From Collimonas fungivorans (GTDB taxonomy: Bacteria; Pseudomonadota; Gammaproteobacteria; Burkholderiales; Burkholderiaceae_D): a DNA stretch of 64,000 nucleotides. Each line of letters starts with the position of its first letter. The first letter of the stretch is position 1. The stretch covers positions 248,001 to 312,000 of the forward strand of contig NZ_CP013232.1 of NCBI RefSeq assembly GCF_001584145.1. The letters run 5' to 3'. Shown here piece by piece: positions 52,432 through 61,812 of this stretch. The translations under genes were made by a program, and so were the position numbers. The notes below the pieces were generated by a model, which was given only the letters and a program-made list of their open reading frames with translations, was not told the DNA's origin and made no database searches.

Positions 52432-54009
52432 TCAGGCGCTAACGCAGCTGCCGTCCACCAGGCGCGGCAAACCAAGCGGATTGCCATCCTGCAGTTCGAC
52501 CGGCAGCAGCGCGCCCGGCAAGTCCTGGTAGCACACCGGCCGCAGGAAGCGGTTGATGGCAGTGGCGCCGACCGAGGTGCTGCGGCTGTCGGACGTCGCC
52601 GGGAACGGGCCGCCGTGCACCATCGCATAAGACACTTCCACACCAGTCGGAAAACCGTTGACCAGGATGCGGCCGGCCTTGCGTTCCAGCGTCGGCAGCA
52701 GCTTGCGCGCCAGTGCGTGGTCTTCCTCATCCAGTTGCAGGGTAGCGGTCAGCTGGCCGGCCAGGTGTTCGGCGACGGCGCGCATTTCGTCTTCGTTGCG
52801 GCAAGCGACCAGCAGCGAGCTGGGACCGAAGATTTCATCTTCCAGCTGTTCGGTGGCGAGGAAGGTGGCGGCATCGGTGGAGAACAGTGTCGCCTGGGCT
52901 GCGCATGGCGCTGCCGGCGCCTGGCCCTGGCCGATTGTATCGACGCCGGCCAGCGCGCCCATGCGCTCGATACCGGCGACATAGGCATCGTGGATGCCCG
53001 GCGTCAGCATGGTGCCTGCCGCCTTGGTCTTCAATGCCTGCAATGCCGCTTCCTGGAACTGCACCAGGTGTTCGCCCGCCAGTCCTATCACCAGGCCGGG
53101 ATTGGTGCAGAACTGGCCGACGCCCATGGTCAGTGAATCGACGAATGCCGTGCCGATTTTCCCTGCGCGTGCGGCCAGCGCATGCGGCAGCAGGAACATC
53201 GGATTGATGCTGCTCATCTCGGCGTAAACAGGAATCGGTTCACGCCTTTGCGCCGCTGCGCGCACCAGCGCCAGTCCGCCCTGGCGTGAGCCGGTAAAGC
53301 CCACCGCCTTGATTGCCGGGTGGCTGACCAGGGCCTGGCCGACTTCGTTGCCGGCGCCGATGACCAGGGAAAACACGCCTTCGGGCAGTTTGCAGGCAGC
53401 AACCGCCTGCTGGATCGCGCGTCCCACCAGTTCCGAGGTGCCAGGATGGGCGTTATGGGTCTTGACCACCACCGGGCAGCCGGCCGCCAGCGCTGAGGCG
53501 GTATCGCCGCCGGCCACCGAGAACGCCAGCGGGAAATTGCTGGCGCCGAATACCGCGACCGGGCCGATGGCGATCTTGCGCAGGCGCAGGTCGGAGCGCG
53601 GCGGGGTCCGTTCCGGCAGCGCCGAATCAAGGGTGGCGCCGAGGTAATTGCCGGCGCGCAGGACGCTGGCGAACAGGCGCAGCTGGCCGACCGTGCGACC
53701 GCGTTCGCCTTCCAGGCGCGCGGTCGGCAGGCCGGATTCTTGCGTTGCGCGCTCGATCAGCACTGGTCCCAATGCCAGGATGCCGTTGGCGATTTCTTCC
53801 AGGAATTCCGCGCGCTGCTGCGCCGTGGTTGCGCGATAGCTGTCGAAAGCCTGTTGCGCCAAGGTGCAGGCGCGGTCCACTTCAGTTGCGCCGCCGGCGC
53901 CGAAATCGGGACCGATCTTTTCATTGGTGGCGGGATTGACGGCACGCAGCGTGCCTTCCGTGCCGCGTACTGCAGATTGGCCGATGAGCATTTCACCAGT
54001 GATATTCAT
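52432..54009 (-). CDS. 2,5-dioxovalerate (ketoglutarate semialdehyde) dehydrogenase
   Basis: A 525-residue aldehyde dehydrogenase that would oxidise 2-oxoglutarate semialdehyde to 2-oxoglutarate, the last step of the oxidative uronate pathway. The catalytic Cys is in GQFCTNPG; cofactor and structural blocks [20 protein letters not shown] and FTGSRQGG place it in the KGSADH group. The N-terminus ([16 protein letters not shown]) is typical. The start at 54009 has AAGGAATATC upstream. It lies 133 bases downstream of the dehydratase that makes its substrate, separated by a palindrome. Confidence 0.9.
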   Translation of the reverse strand: MNITGEMLIGQSAVRGTEGTLRAVNPATNEKIGPDFGAGGATEVDRACTLAQQAFDSYRATTAQQRAEFLEEIANGILALGPVLIERATQESGLPTARLEGERGRTVGQLRLFASVLRAGNYLGATLDSALPERTPPRSDLRLRKIAIGPVAVFGASNFPLAFSVAGGDTASALAAGCPVVVKTHNAHPGTSELVGRAIQQAVAACKLPEGVFSLVIGAGNEVGQALVSHPAIKAVGFTGSRQGGLALVRAAAQRREPIPVYAEMSSINPMFLLPHALAARAGKIGTAFVDSLTMGVGQFCTNPGLVIGLAGEHLVQFQEAALQALKTKAAGTMLTPGIHDAYVAGIERMGALAGVDTIGQGQAPAAPCAAQATLFSTDAATFLATEQLEDEIFGPSSLLVACRNEDEMRAVAEHLAGQLTATLQLDEEDHALARKLLPTLERKAGRILVNGFPTGVEVSYAMVHGGPFPATSDSRSTSVGATAINRFLRPVCYQDLPGALLPVELQDGNPLGLPRLVDGSCVSA

Positions 54010-54050
54010 TGATATTCCTTAGTTCGATTATGGAGACCACCGCAAAAGCA

Positions 54051-54116
54051 GTTAAATGGGGTCAGAGTTTTTTTTCGGCAGTCGTATCGCCGAAAATTAC
54101 TCTGACCCCATTTAAC
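54051..54116. repeat. Palindromic repeat with GGGTCAGAGT core, copy 1
   Basis: Perfect 18-base arms (54051-54068 and 54099-54116), plus an inner CGGC/GCCG pair, form a long hairpin between the dehydratase and dehydrogenase genes. The GGGTCAGAGT...ACTCTGACCC core also occurs at 62631-62688. The form resembles REP/MITE sequences mobilised by RAYT/IS200-like transposases; none is encoded in the window. Confidence 0.75.
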
Positions 54117-54141
54117 GGACCACGGAGCAAGTACGGCGATA

Positions 54142-55053
54142 TTACTGCGGTCCCTGCGCCAGAATCAGTGCCTTCAGCTGTTCACGTTCTTCCACATTGA
54201 GATCAATCAGCGGCGTGCGCACCGGCCCGCCATCATGACCGACAATGGTGGCGCCGGCCTTGACGATACTGACTGCGTAGCCGGCTTTCTTGTTGCGGAT
54301 CGCCAGGTAAGGCAGGAAGAAATCGTCCAGCAGGCGGCCGCTGGTGGCGTGGTCGTCGTTCTTGATCGCAGTGTAGAAATCGATCGCCATCTTCGGCAGG
54401 AAATTGAACACCGCCGAGGAATACACCGGCACACCGAGCGCCTTGTAGGGTGCGGCAAACAGTTCCGCGGTCGGCAAGCCGCCCAGGTAACTCAGGCGGT
54501 CGCCCATGCGGCGCCGTATCGACACCATCAGTTCGATGTCGCCGATGCCGTCCTTGAAGCCGATCAGGTTAGGGCAGCGCGCCGCCAGCAGTTCCACCGA
54601 ATCCGCATTCAGGCGGCAGATGCCGCGGTTGTACACCACCACGCCGAATTTCACTGAATTGCAGATGGCTTCGACATGCGCGACCAGGCCGTCTTGCGAA
54701 GCTTCGGTCAGGTAGTGCGGCATCAGCAAGATGCCTTGCGCGCCCAGGCGTTCGGCTTCCTGCGCGAAAGCGATCGCAGTGCGGGTCGGGCCGCCGGCGC
54801 CGGCCAGGATCGGCACTTTGCCGCGGCAGGTTTCGACCGCCACCCGCACCACGTTGGAATACTCTGCGGTCGTCAGCGAAAAGAACTCGCCGGTGCCGCC
54901 CGCCACAAACAAGGCGCTCGCACCGTAGGGCGCCAGCCAGTCGAGCCGAGCAGCATAGGTGCTGGGGCGGAATTCGCCTTGCGCATCGAAATCGGTGATC
55001 GGGAAGGACAGCAGGCCGGAGGAAAGCGTTTGTTTGAGTTCTTGAGGAGTCAT
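54142..55053 (-). CDS. kdgD: 5-dehydro-4-deoxyglucarate dehydratase
   Basis: A 303-residue DapA/NAL-superfamily lyase that dehydrates and decarboxylates 5-dehydro-4-deoxy-D-glucarate to 2-oxoglutarate semialdehyde. The barrel contains the Tyr in VVVYNRG and the Schiff-base Lys in GFKDGIGD, with [12 protein letters not shown] at the phosphate-like loop. These match KdgD rather than dihydrodipicolinate synthase. The ATG at 55053 has a weak CCGAGA site. The shared regulon motif lies 81-99 bases upstream in the expected orientation, so it is probably under the GntR regulator encoded next door. Confidence 0.93.
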   Translation of the reverse strand: MTPQELKQTLSSGLLSFPITDFDAQGEFRPSTYAARLDWLAPYGASALFVAGGTGEFFSLTTAEYSNVVRVAVETCRGKVPILAGAGGPTRTAIAFAQEAERLGAQGILLMPHYLTEASQDGLVAHVEAICNSVKFGVVVYNRGICRLNADSVELLAARCPNLIGFKDGIGDIELMVSIRRRMGDRLSYLGGLPTAELFAAPYKALGVPVYSSAVFNFLPKMAIDFYTAIKNDDHATSGRLLDDFFLPYLAIRNKKAGYAVSIVKAGATIVGHDGGPVRTPLIDLNVEEREQLKALILAQGPQ

Positions 55054-55133
55054 GGTCTCGGGATGAAGTAGTGCTGCGGTTGATAATCGGATGCTTGCGC
55101 CGCAAGAGTGCGTCCGGCGTCCGGATGATTAAG

Positions 55134-55152
55134 TTATCAGTCATCGTACAAC
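55134..55152 (-). promoter_or_regulatory. Aldarate-regulon motif, copy 2
   Basis: On the minus strand this reads GTTGTACGATGACTGATAA and faces kdgD. It differs from the other two copies only at the seventh base. Confidence 0.68.
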
Positions 55153-55232
55153 AAAGATTTGCAGTATGCAAGCCTGGAAATGTTGTTTGTTTAGGCGGAA
55201 AGAGAGAAAACGGCTGCAAAAAAGCAAGCAGG

Positions 55233-55307
55233 GTGGGCGGATTTTCTGCCCACGCTGAATTGGCGTCTCGAATGATTGGCGTTCCGCGTGGGCACGGGTG
55301 CCCACGC
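55233..55307. repeat. REP-like pair of GTGGGC/GCCCAC hairpins
   Basis: Two inverted repeats lie in the gap between kdgD and the regulator gene. The first is GTGGGC-N9-GCCCAC at 55233-55253. The second, at 55286-55307, has perfect 10-base arms GCGTGGGCAC/GTGCCCACGC around GG. Shared arm sequence and intergenic location fit a REP/BIME element. The rest of the 300-base gap holds only the kdgD promoter motif. Confidence 0.65.
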
Positions 55308-55353
55308 TACCAGTTCTGCCGGGCGCGCCGGCAACGGAATTTTCAGCGTTCTA

Positions 55354-56124
55354 TTACGACGCCAGCGCCATGCTGTCCTGCACCTTGCGCAAGCGTTCGC
55401 GGCTGTTGCTCAGGTGGGTGCGCATCGCTGCCCGTGCAGTTTCCGGATCCTGGCGCACGATCGCATTGTAGATATCTTCGTGTTCGCGGTGGACACGGTC
55501 CAGGTAAGCCGCCGGGTCGTCATGCGCCAGCCTGGCGGAATTGATCCGGGTACGCGGAATGATGGTGGTGCCGAGGTGGGTCAGGATGTCGACAAAATAG
55601 CGGTTGCCGGTGGCCTGCGCGATGTGCAGGTGGAACTGGACATCGGCTGCGACCGAGTCGCCGCGCTCATGGGCGCTCTTCTGGAAGGCATCCAGCGCCA
55701 TCCGCATCTGCGCCAGCTGCTCGTCGCTGCGGCGCGCCGCGGCCAGTCCGGCAGCTTCCGCTTCGAGGCTGATGCGCAGTTCCAGGATGGCCAGGATGTC
55801 GCGCATGGTGATCACGGTTTCCGGATCGATGTCGAAGTTGCTGGAGCTGCTTGCCGCCAGTACAAAAGTGCCGATGCCGTGCCGCGTCTCCACCAGCCCC
55901 GATGCCTGCAGGTGCGAAATCGCCTCGCGGATCACGGTGCGGCTGACACCCTGGGTGCGCATCAGTTCGGATTCGGTCGGCAGCTTGTCCCCCGGCTTGC
56001 TGCTGCCGCTGCGAATACTGTCGGCAATATTGGCGACCACGCTCTGCGCCAGGTTGCGATGCTTCTTGCGCGGTGCGCCAGTGTCGGGCTGCGCCGTGAG
56101 CGATGTATTGAGCGGTGTATTCAT
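55354..56124 (-). CDS. FadR-type GntR regulator of aldarate catabolism
   Basis: A 256-residue regulator: winged helix at residues about 25-90 (PTESELMRTQGVSRTVIREA) and FCD effector domain from about 105 (LRISLEAEAAGLAAA, FHLHIAQATGNRYF, the latter with metal-ligand His). Its location between kdgD and the MFS-garD operon and the recurring 19-base motif point to a local repressor. It is similar in role to GguR, the galactarate/glucarate regulator described in other Proteobacteria; orthology is inferred, not shown. The start at 56124 has no strong ribosome site. It is divergent from the MFS gene across a 255-base region. Confidence 0.87.
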   Translation of the reverse strand: MNTPLNTSLTAQPDTGAPRKKHRNLAQSVVANIADSIRSGSSKPGDKLPTESELMRTQGVSRTVIREAISHLQASGLVETRHGIGTFVLAASSSSNFDIDPETVITMRDILAILELRISLEAEAAGLAAARRSDEQLAQMRMALDAFQKSAHERGDSVAADVQFHLHIAQATGNRYFVDILTHLGTTIIPRTRINSARLAHDDPAAYLDRVHREHEDIYNAIVRQDPETARAAMRTHLSNSRERLRKVQDSMALAS

Positions 56125-56192
56125 AGGTGGGGGCCGCGGAAAAGGTAAATCTAGTTGCTAAAATATTTTTCGCTGATTATACTACGATTTAA

Positions 56193-56211
56193 GTTGTAGG
56201 ATGACTGATAA
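56193..56211 (+). promoter_or_regulatory. Aldarate-regulon motif, copy 3
   Basis: GTTGTAGGATGACTGATAA lies in the divergent region between the GntR regulator and the MFS-garD-lactonase operon, reading toward the operon. A CTAC half upstream (56182-56185) pairs with GTAG inside it. Confidence 0.68.
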
Positions 56212-56379
56212 CATCAAGGTAGTTTAACTCAGGTTAAACATCAAGAATAATAAGAACGGCGCCTTGTAACAAGCCCCGGCCTGGACCCGCAGCATGCGGC
56301 GCGGGCCGCGGGTGGCGGAAGCAGTGCGTTCCAGGCCGCTTTGCCGCAGGCGCCGACTCTGGCGAAACAGGAGACGTAG

Positions 56380-57789
56380 GTGAATAACGATAAAACGGCA
56401 GGGCTGGCAACAGCCCCGCGCGGCAAGCTGCGCTACATGATTTTGTTCATGCTGTTCATGGTGACCACTTTCAATTACGCCGACCGCGCGATTCTTTCGA
56501 TTGCCGGCACGGCGATGAAGAGCGAGCTGGGCTTCGATGCGGTCACCATGGGTTTCATCTTCTCGGCTTTCAGCTGGGCCTATGTGCTGGGGCAGTTGCC
56601 GGGCGGCTGGCTGCTCGACCGCTACGGTTCGAAGCGAGTGTATGCCGCCAGCATCTTCATCTGGTCGCTGTTTACCCTGCTGCAGGGCGGCGTGCATTTC
56701 CTCGGCGCGCTATGGGCTGTGCCTGCCTTGTTCATGCTGCGCTTCATGGTGGGCCTGGCGGAAGCGCCTTCGTTTCCCGCCAACGGCCGTATCGTCGCTG
56801 CCTGGTTCCCGACTACCGAGCGCGGCACCGCCTCGGCGATTTTCAACTCCGCGCAATATTTCGCCACTGTATTGTTCGCACCCCTGATGGCCTGGATCAC
56901 GCATGCTTACGGCTGGTCGGAGACGTTCGTGGTCATGGGCGCGGCGGGGCTGGTGCTGAGCATGGTCTGGATGCGGACGATGCACAGTCCGAAAGACCAT
57001 CCGCGCATGACGCCGGCGGAGCTGGCGCATATCCGCGACGGCGGCGGCCTGGTCGACATGGACCAGGGCCTGGGGCAGAGGCAAGGACGCGCGGCAGGCA
57101 AGGGCCCGCAGGTGAACCGCGGCGTCAAGCTGGGTTATCTCAAGCAGCTGCTGAGCAACCGCATGCTGGCCGGCGTCTACCTCGGCCAGTACTGCATCAA
57201 TACCATCACCTATTTTTTCCTGACCTGGTTTCCGATCTACCTGGTGCAGGAGCGCGGCATGTCGATCTTGAAGGCCGGCATCGTGGCGTCGCTGCCGGCG
57301 ATCTGCGGTTTCCTCGGCGGCGTGCTGGGCGGCATGATTTCGGACCGCCTGATCAAGCGCGGTTTTTCTCTGACCTGGGCGCGCAAGATTCCCATCGTCG
57401 CCGGCCTGCTGCTGTCGACCACCATGATCTTGTGCAATTACGTCGATACCCAGTGGATGGTGGTCGGCATCATGGCGCTGGCGTTTTTCGGCAAGGGCGT
57501 CGGCGCCCTCGGCTGGGCAGTGGTGGCGGATACCTCGCCGAAAGAAATCATCGGCCTCACCGGCAGCCTGTTCAACATGTTCGGCAATATCGCCGGCATC
57601 ACGGCGCCGATCGTGATTGGCTATATCATCAAGCAGACCGGCTCCTTCGAGTGGGCGCTGGTGTATGTCGGCGCCAATGCCTTGCTGGCCGTGATCAGCT
57701 ACCTGGTGATCGTGAAAGACATCAAGCGCGTCGAGCTCAAGCCGCTGGACGATGGCGGGCAGCCAAAATTATCCGGAGTCGCACCATGA
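56380..57789 (+). CDS. MFS transporter of the anion:cation symporter group (aldarate/hexuronate type)
   Basis: A 469-residue MFS protein with twelve predicted helices, similar to the GarP/GudP/ExuT group that imports galactarate, glucarate or hexuronates with protons. The first helix ends [13 protein letters not shown], and [14 protein letters not shown] is the loop 2-3 motif; both are typical of this group. It starts with GTG at 56380 after CAGGAGACGTAG. Its stop overlaps the galactarate dehydratase start (ATGA), linking uptake directly to the next enzyme. Confidence 0.9.
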   Translation: MNNDKTAGLATAPRGKLRYMILFMLFMVTTFNYADRAILSIAGTAMKSELGFDAVTMGFIFSAFSWAYVLGQLPGGWLLDRYGSKRVYAASIFIWSLFTLLQGGVHFLGALWAVPALFMLRFMVGLAEAPSFPANGRIVAAWFPTTERGTASAIFNSAQYFATVLFAPLMAWITHAYGWSETFVVMGAAGLVLSMVWMRTMHSPKDHPRMTPAELAHIRDGGGLVDMDQGLGQRQGRAAGKGPQVNRGVKLGYLKQLLSNRMLAGVYLGQYCINTITYFFLTWFPIYLVQERGMSILKAGIVASLPAICGFLGGVLGGMISDRLIKRGFSLTWARKIPIVAGLLLSTTMILCNYVDTQWMVVGIMALAFFGKGVGALGWAVVADTSPKEIIGLTGSLFNMFGNIAGITAPIVIGYIIKQTGSFEWALVYVGANALLAVISYLVIVKDIKRVELKPLDDGGQPKLSGVAP

Positions 57790-59360
57790 GCAATGCCGCA
57801 ACAGACAACAATACGCCGCTGTACATCCGCATGCAGGAGCAGGACAACGTCGCCATCGTCGCCAACGACGGCGGCTTGCCGGCCGGTTCGGTATTTCCCT
57901 GCGGGCTGGTGCTGCGCGACAAAGTGCCGCAAGGCCACAAGGTTGCCCTGGACGAAATTGCCGAAGGCGAGGCGATCGTGCGCTACGGCGTAGTGATCGG
58001 TTTTGCGCAGCGTCCGATAGCGCAAGGCAGCTGGATTGAAGAATCGCTGGTCAGGATGCCGCCGGCGCGGGAGCTGAGCAACCTGCCGATCGCCACCCAT
58101 GCTCCGGCGGCGGCAGCGCCGCTGGAAGGCTACACCTTCGAAGGCTACCGTAACGCCGACGGCACGGTCGGCACTCGCAACATCCTGGCGATCAGCACCA
58201 CGGTGCAATGCGTATCCGGGGTGGTGGAGCATGCGGTCAAACGCATCAAGGCCGAGCTGCTGCCAGGCTATCCGAATGTCGACGATGTCATCGGCCTGGA
58301 ACACACCTATGGCTGCGGCGTGGCGATCGATGCGCCGGGCGCCGAGATTCCGATCCGCACCTTGCGCAACATCAGCATGAATCCGAATTTCGGCGGCCAG
58401 GCGATGGTGGTCAGCCTGGGCTGCGAAAAACTGCAGCCGGGCCGCTTGTTTCCGCAGGGCTCCATTCCTATCCAAAGCACCGGCGGCAAGGAAGACGGCT
58501 TGCGCGTGGTGTGCCTGCAAGATGCCGAACACGTCGGTTTCGAATCGATGATCGTGTCCATCATGGCCACGGCAAAGGAACAATTGGCTGAACTGGATAA
58601 GCGGCGCCGCGTGTCCTGCCCGGCGTCGGAACTGGTGGTCGGCGTCCAGTGCGGCGGCAGCGACGCCTTTTCCGGCGTGACGGCGAATCCGGCGGTAGGC
58701 TTCGCCAGCGACTTGCTGGTGCGCGCCGGCGCCGCCGTGATGTTTTCCGAAACCACCGAAGTGCGCGACGGCATCGACCAGCTGACCGCGCGCGCCGCCA
58801 GCGCCGAGGTGGCGCAAGCCATGATCCGCGAGATGGCCTGGTATGACGATTACCTGACCCGCGGCGGCGTCGACCGCAGCGCCAACACCACGCCCGGCAA
58901 CAAGAAAGGCGGCCTGGCCAACATCGTCGAAAAGGCCATGGGTTCTATCGTCAAATCCGGCAGCAGCGTGATTTCCGGCGTGCTGTCGCCGGGCGACAAA
59001 CTGAAGCAAAAGGGTTTGATCTACGCCGCCACGCCCGCCAGCGATTTTGTCTGCGGCACCTTGCAGCTGGCGGCCGGCATGAACCTGCATGTATTCACCA
59101 CCGGCCGCGGCACGCCCTACGGCCTGGCCGCGGTGCCGGTGATCAAGGTCGCCACCCGCAACGACCTGGCGCGGCGCTGGCACGACCTGATGGACATCAA
59201 CGCCGGCCGCATCGCCAGCGGCGAGGCCAGCATCGAAGATGTCGGCTGGGAGCTGTTCCACCTGATGCTGGATGTCGCCAGCGGCCGCAAGCAGACCTGG
59301 GCCGAGCATCACAAACTGCACAATGCCTTGACGCTGTTCAATCCGGCGCCGATTACCTGA
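57786..59360 (+). CDS. garD: Galactarate dehydratase
   Basis: A 524-residue UxaA-family dehydratase that converts meso-galactarate to 5-dehydro-4-deoxyglucarate. The N-terminal SAF-like domain (residues about 10-95: [20 protein letters not shown]) is followed by the main domain with [23 protein letters not shown], and SLGCEKLQP; conserved Cys and His residues there are thought to hold the iron ion. The ATG at 57786 overlaps the transporter stop. No glucarate dehydratase (GudD) gene is in the window, so the local pathway is complete for galacturonate but not visibly for glucuronate. Confidence 0.93.
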   Translation: MSNAATDNNTPLYIRMQEQDNVAIVANDGGLPAGSVFPCGLVLRDKVPQGHKVALDEIAEGEAIVRYGVVIGFAQRPIAQGSWIEESLVRMPPARELSNLPIATHAPAAAAPLEGYTFEGYRNADGTVGTRNILAISTTVQCVSGVVEHAVKRIKAELLPGYPNVDDVIGLEHTYGCGVAIDAPGAEIPIRTLRNISMNPNFGGQAMVVSLGCEKLQPGRLFPQGSIPIQSTGGKEDGLRVVCLQDAEHVGFESMIVSIMATAKEQLAELDKRRRVSCPASELVVGVQCGGSDAFSGVTANPAVGFASDLLVRAGAAVMFSETTEVRDGIDQLTARAASAEVAQAMIREMAWYDDYLTRGGVDRSANTTPGNKKGGLANIVEKAMGSIVKSGSSVISGVLSPGDKLKQKGLIYAATPASDFVCGTLQLAAGMNLHVFTTGRGTPYGLAAVPVIKVATRNDLARRWHDLMDINAGRIASGEASIEDVGWELFHLMLDVASGRKQTWAEHHKLHNALTLFNPAPIT

Positions 59361-59369
59361 CGGGATAAA

Positions 59370-60458
59370 ATGCATCGAAATTTCAACCGGCTGTGTCTTT
59401 CCCTGGGGTTCATGATGATGAACGTTTCAGCTTTGGTCTCGGCCAAAACCATGGTGTATGTGTCGAACGCCGACAGCCGCGACATTTATGTCATGGAGCT
59501 CAGCCAGTCGGACGGCAGTGCCAGCCTGGTGGAGAAAGTGGCGACCGGCGGCACGGTCATGCCGCTGGCAGTCAGCCCCGACCGCCGCTTCCTGTACGCC
59601 TCCTTGCGTTCGCTGCCGTATTCAGTGAGCAGTTTCGCCATCGACCAGCAAAGCGGCAAGCTGGGCCTGTTGTCGACAGTCCCGCTGGCCGACAACATGG
59701 CTAACCTGGCGACCGACAAGACCGGCCGTTTCCTGCTGGCTGCGTCCTACACCGGCAACAAGATTTCCATCAACCCGATTGCCGCCAAGGGCGATGTCGG
59801 AGCGCAGCCGCTGGCCGTGATTCCGACCCGTGAAAAAGCCCATGCGATAGCGACCGACCCTGCCAATACCCACCTGTTCGCCAGCAACCTGGGCGGCGAC
59901 GTCATCCTGCAATATCGCTTCGATGCAAGCAGCGGCCAGGTCACGCCTAACGTTCCGCCGTATGTGGAAACCAGGCAGGGCGCCGGTCCGCGCCATTTCG
60001 TATTCGACCGCCGCGCCCGTTTCGTCTACGGCACCAACGAACTGGACGGCAGCCTCAATACATATCGCTACGATGCCGGTGGCGGCGCTCTCACATTGCA
60101 GGCTTCGGGGTCCCTGCGGCCCAAGGATTTCCAGGGCCCGGCACTGGCGCCGGCCGACCTGCACCTGACGCCCGATGGCCGTTTCCTGTACGCCTCGGAG
60201 CGCAGCTCCAGCACGCTTGCCGGGTTTGCTGTCGATCCTGACAGCGGCGCATTGACCTTGATCGGCAATTTTCCTACCGAGACCCAGCCGCGCGGCTTCA
60301 ATATCGACCCCAGCGGCCGCTACCTGCTGGCGGTCGGCCAGAAATCCAACCGCATGAGCAGCTACGCCATCGACCAGAACAGCGGCGCCCTGCGTTTGCT
60401 GCATCAGTACGACATGGGGGCAAATCCCAACTGGGTCGAGATCGTCGATCTGCCATAG
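59370..60458 (+). CDS. Seven-bladed beta-propeller lactonase, probably exported
   Basis: A 362-residue member of the 6-phosphogluconolactonase-like lactonase family (Lactonase, PF10282 type). Blades show the repeated pattern PDRRFLYASLRS, TDKTGRFLLAAS, TPDGRFLYASERSS, DPSGRYLLAVGQ. A GPRHFVFD segment carries an active-site Arg-His pair common in the family. In this operon it should open the aldarolactone made by Udh. A hydrophobic N-terminus ending ALVSAKT looks like a signal peptide, which would place it in the periplasm and not with cytoplasmic Udh. The ATG at 59370 is nine bases after garD. Confidence 0.85.
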   Translation: MHRNFNRLCLSLGFMMMNVSALVSAKTMVYVSNADSRDIYVMELSQSDGSASLVEKVATGGTVMPLAVSPDRRFLYASLRSLPYSVSSFAIDQQSGKLGLLSTVPLADNMANLATDKTGRFLLAASYTGNKISINPIAAKGDVGAQPLAVIPTREKAHAIATDPANTHLFASNLGGDVILQYRFDASSGQVTPNVPPYVETRQGAGPRHFVFDRRARFVYGTNELDGSLNTYRYDAGGGALTLQASGSLRPKDFQGPALAPADLHLTPDGRFLYASERSSSTLAGFAVDPDSGALTLIGNFPTETQPRGFNIDPSGRYLLAVGQKSNRMSSYAIDQNSGALRLLHQYDMGANPNWVEIVDLP

Positions 60459-60492
60459 CCGATGTGGCTGCCAGGGCCGCGACGGCCGCCTG

Positions 60493-61536
60493 TCAATGCA
60501 CCTGGAACACGCGGCCAGCCCGCCGCGCCGCTGCCGCCAGGTACAGTGGCGACGGCGCCCGCAGGTTTTCGCAATAGCAGGTGTAGACCATCTTGATCAC
60601 ATGGTCGTCGTCGGAAGCGATGGCGGTGGTGAACAGGTCCTGCCAGGTGTCAGGGCTGTCGGCCAGGGTTTCCTCCTCATCGAGTACCGCATTCGATGTT
60701 GCCAGGGGCGGCGCGCCTATTGACACATAAGCAGCACAAAGCGCTACCCACAACTCCGGTAGCAGGCGCCGGACCAGCGCTGCCGGCAAATGGGCCAGCA
60801 CCCGGCGCGCCGCGTGCAGGCCGGTGACGATATGCAAGGCCGTGAAATTGTTGGTCTGCCAGTACAGGGCAATTGCCGCCCGCGCCATATCGTCCAGCAA
60901 CTGCGGCTGCGCCGGTGCAGCCGGCAGCACTGCGTAAAACAGCGGGTAATCGGCCACCGCCCGCAGGCGTGTGACAATCATGCCGCCAGTGAATACCGTG
61001 TCGTGCAACGCGCGCGACAAAATCGCCAGGCCCTGGTTTACCGAAGCAGCCGGCGCCCGCCGGTGCGATCCCGCATCGATGTGCAGGTTGCCGCTGACCA
61101 GCGCCGCCAGCCCGGCGGCGATTTCGCTGAGATGCTGCGCTTCCAGGCCGTAGGCAAGCCGGATCAGGGCATGGAATGCGCCGCTGGCCGGGGCAAACGG
61201 TATCTTGCCCAGCACTTGTTCAAGCACGGCATCGGTGCCTGCGCTCCAGATCCACTCTTCAAAATATTCGCGCAGGGCGCTAAAAGCGCTGGCGTCGCCG
61301 AGGCAGGCCAGCCACGTTTCGCGGCTGACCGCGTTCACCGCCGGCCTGGCGGGCACGGCAAAACGGCGCTGCCACATGTTAAAAAATTCCTGCAGGCGCT
61401 CCGGCTGGGCGCCCATGCCAGCCAGCGCACACAGCGCCATCGGGCAATGATTGGTGGTGTCCTTGCCGTCGCTGGCAAAGCGGACGTTGGCGTCGAGCAG
61501 GCGGTGCAGGGTTGGTTCGCGTAGTCGTTGATTCAT
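60493..61536 (-). CDS. Questin oxidase-like (DUF4243) protein
   Basis: A 347-residue, largely helical protein resembling the questin oxidase family, Baeyer-Villiger-type enzymes known from fungal anthraquinone (geodin) biosynthesis. Matching segments are TTNHCPMALCALAGMGA at the N-terminus, ASGAFHALIRLAYGLE near residue 125, and NFTALHIVTGLHAAR near residue 250; the conserved His residues lie in these. No cofactor-binding motif is evident, as in the rest of the family. The gene converges with the lactonase gene (34 bases between stops) and has no operon partner. Bacterial substrates are unknown. Confidence 0.75.
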   Translation of the reverse strand: MNQRLREPTLHRLLDANVRFASDGKDTTNHCPMALCALAGMGAQPERLQEFFNMWQRRFAVPARPAVNAVSRETWLACLGDASAFSALREYFEEWIWSAGTDAVLEQVLGKIPFAPASGAFHALIRLAYGLEAQHLSEIAAGLAALVSGNLHIDAGSHRRAPAASVNQGLAILSRALHDTVFTGGMIVTRLRAVADYPLFYAVLPAAPAQPQLLDDMARAAIALYWQTNNFTALHIVTGLHAARRVLAHLPAALVRRLLPELWVALCAAYVSIGAPPLATSNAVLDEEETLADSPDTWQDLFTTAIASDDDHVIKMVYTCYCENLRAPSPLYLAAAARRAGRVFQVH

Positions 61537-61812
61537 GTGACGGCCCCAAGATCAGTGGTTGACTGGCGCAGTATGCAAGTTCAAGTAAACTTTAAGTCAA
61601 CAGGAATTTTGCGGCGCCTTATGCTGCTCTTTTGAAGATGATGCTGGCTTTTAATTCCGGCAAGTGACTGACCTGGCCCAGCCGACAACAGGCAGGCGGG
61701 AACAAGTCCATATTTTTTAGCGGCCGTTTATACAATCGGCCCATATTTTTACGACATCTTTATACGCATTTCCCTAGACTGGTTTCACTAGAGACAGCAG
61801 GCGGGCCTTATC

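Noticed and set aside
57699..59375. 558-codon open frame on the minus strand opposite garD
   Set aside because: Antisense shadow of garD, low-complexity composition rich in His, Ala, Gly and Asp, with no homology features.
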